From Chloroflexi bacterium RBG_16_70_13 (GTDB lineage: Bacteria; Chloroflexota; Limnocylindria; Limnocylindrales; CSP1-4), in assembly GCA_001795245.1 (NCBI GenBank), contig MGOD01000044.1:6941-20716 (forward strand): DNA of 13,776 nt, in the 5' to 3' direction. Made by a program: the position numbers and the translations under genes. This document shows positions 12,936 to 13,776 of this stretch, piece after piece. The notes below the pieces were generated by a model. It did no database searches. It saw only the letters and a program-made list of their open reading frames with translations, and was not told the DNA's origin. Each line of letters starts with the position of its first letter. Position 1 is the first letter of the stretch.

Positions 12936-13776
12936 GCGGAGTGGGAGCGGCGGTCACTGACCGGACGGAGGCGGCCGCGGGCGGGGGCCACCCTGTGACC
13001 GGCCCGAGCACCGTACGCGCGCGCGCCTTCGTCGCCCGGCGGATCGGCCGCGCGCAGGCCCTTGGCCGCGCTCTCGCCGACGACGTCCAGAACCCCGCCG
13101 ATCTCGCCGCTGCCCTCCGCATCGCGCTCGCTGAGCTCGCGGATCCCGAGTACCTCGCCGGCCAGCAGTTCGTCGCCCCGGGGATCGGGCCGACCCACGG
13201 CGTCCGGACGCCGCTCCTGGGCGCGCTCCGCCGCGGCTTCCAGGCCGCGACCCGTCGTGACTCGCCGTCCACGCTCCTCTTCGTCGCCGACCGGCTGCTC
13301 GGGGAGCGGGAGCTCGAGGCTCACTGGTTCGCCTTCGGGATCCTCGAGCGGACGCTGCCCCGCGAGCCGGAGCGGACCTGGCAGCTCCTCCGCCGGGCCG
13401 GTCGCGCTGCCGCCGACTGGATCACCGTCGACTCCCTCGCCCATCCGATGGCCAAGGGCATCCTCGCCGAGCCGTACCGTTGGGCCGAGCTGGAGCAGCT
13501 GGTGTACGCGCCATCGCGCTGGGAGCGCCGACTGGTCGGGTCCACGATCGCGACCATCCCGTTCGCGAACCGCATCGCCGGCCGAACCCCCGATACCGCA
13601 GTCCGCGGCCTCGAGCTCCTGGGCCTCCTCGTCGGCGACGCCGAGCCGGACGTCCAGAAGGCCCTAGCCTGGGCGTACCGCTCGATGGCGACGATCGACC
13701 GCCCGGCAACGGCGGCCGCCCTCGAGGCCGAGGCAGGGCGGGCCGCCGAGACCGCCGACGGGCACCGTGCCTGGGT
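12932..13776 (+). CDS. DNA alkylation repair protein (AlkD-like HEAT-repeat glycosylase), 3' end outside window
   Basis: An open frame of 281 codons begins at GTG 12932 and runs off the right edge. It matches the DNA alkylation repair family (PF08713, AlkC/AlkD group), helical-repeat DNA glycosylases that remove alkylated bases without base flipping. Family-like segments are AHWFAFGILERTL (130-142), ADWITVDSLAHPMAKGIL (161-178), LVYAPSRWERRLVGST (190-205) and EPDVQKALAWAYRSMATID (238-256). W163 and D167 keep the four-residue spacing of catalytic W109 and D113 in Bacillus cereus AlkD; R199 or R200 and W247 are plausible counterparts of R148 and W187. This alignment is by eye. About 25 polar residues precede the fold, so GTG 12941 or the GTG at residue 22 could be the true start. 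The start shares GTGA with the thioesterase stop, with AGGTGG four bases upstream. Confidence 0.85.
   Translation, partial: MSGVGAAVTDRTEAAAGGGHPVTGPSTVRARAFVARRIGRAQALGRALADDVQNPADLAAALRIALAELADPEYLAGQQFVAPGIGPTHGVRTPLLGALRRGFQAATRRDSPSTLLFVADRLLGERELEAHWFAFGILERTLPREPERTWQLLRRAGRAAADWITVDSLAHPMAKGILAEPYRWAELEQLVYAPSRWERRLVGSTIATIPFANRIAGRTPDTAVRGLELLGLLVGDAEPDVQKALAWAYRSMATIDRPATAAALEAEAGRAAETADGHRAW

Noticed and set aside
1..13776. A novel defence, mobile or CRISPR system
   Set aside because: Every sizeable gene fits a housekeeping or transport family, and there are no direct-repeat arrays, transposases, integrases, toxin-antitoxin pairs or abrupt composition changes that I can see.

Overview
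The window is a compact, very GC-rich stretch of ordinary bacterial chromosome. Almost all of it is coding, and genes often start with GTG or TTG and overlap by 4 bases. The gene styles and the grouping of parA-parB with gyrB and of mreD with mrdA and rodA suggest an uncultured high-GC lineage. My best guess is Chloroflexota, Limnocylindria-like, with an actinobacterium as the alternative. This is inference from sequence style, not from a search.

Layout. Positions 1-167 (minus) hold the N-terminus of a gene that leaves the window. It is divergent from an AI-2E family membrane protein (191-1468, plus). Next comes a long minus-strand block, transcribed from about 8.3 kb down to 1.47 kb: mreD, mrdA (PBP2), rodA, a possible 39-residue ORF, a two-CBS-domain protein, an SLC13/ArsB-superfamily permease and a CPA2 cation:proton antiporter. 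The junctions overlap by 4 bases or are separated by 6-7 bases, so one transcript is likely. The last gene ends 2 bases from the convergent AI-2E gene.

The only sizeable gene-free stretch is 8239-8712. It contains a perfect 16-bp parS palindrome (8461-8476) flanked by candidate promoters for the two divergent blocks. To the right on the plus strand are parA, parB, gyrB, a PaaI-type thioesterase and a DNA alkylation repair (AlkD-like) gene that runs off the end, again with short overlaps at each junction.

How the genes work together. The left block builds the elongation peptidoglycan machinery (SEDS glycosyltransferase RodA with transpeptidase PBP2, and MreD) and adds an ion-transport module that the CBS protein may regulate. 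The right block provides chromosome segregation (ParA, ParB and the parS site) together with the gyrase B subunit. Cell elongation and chromosome partition therefore diverge from a single centromere-containing interval. I found no defence system, phage, transposon, CRISPR array, tRNA or rRNA. The most unusual items are the parS position, the coupled small ORF between rodA and the CBS gene, and the continuation of a wall-synthesis operon into an ion-transport module.
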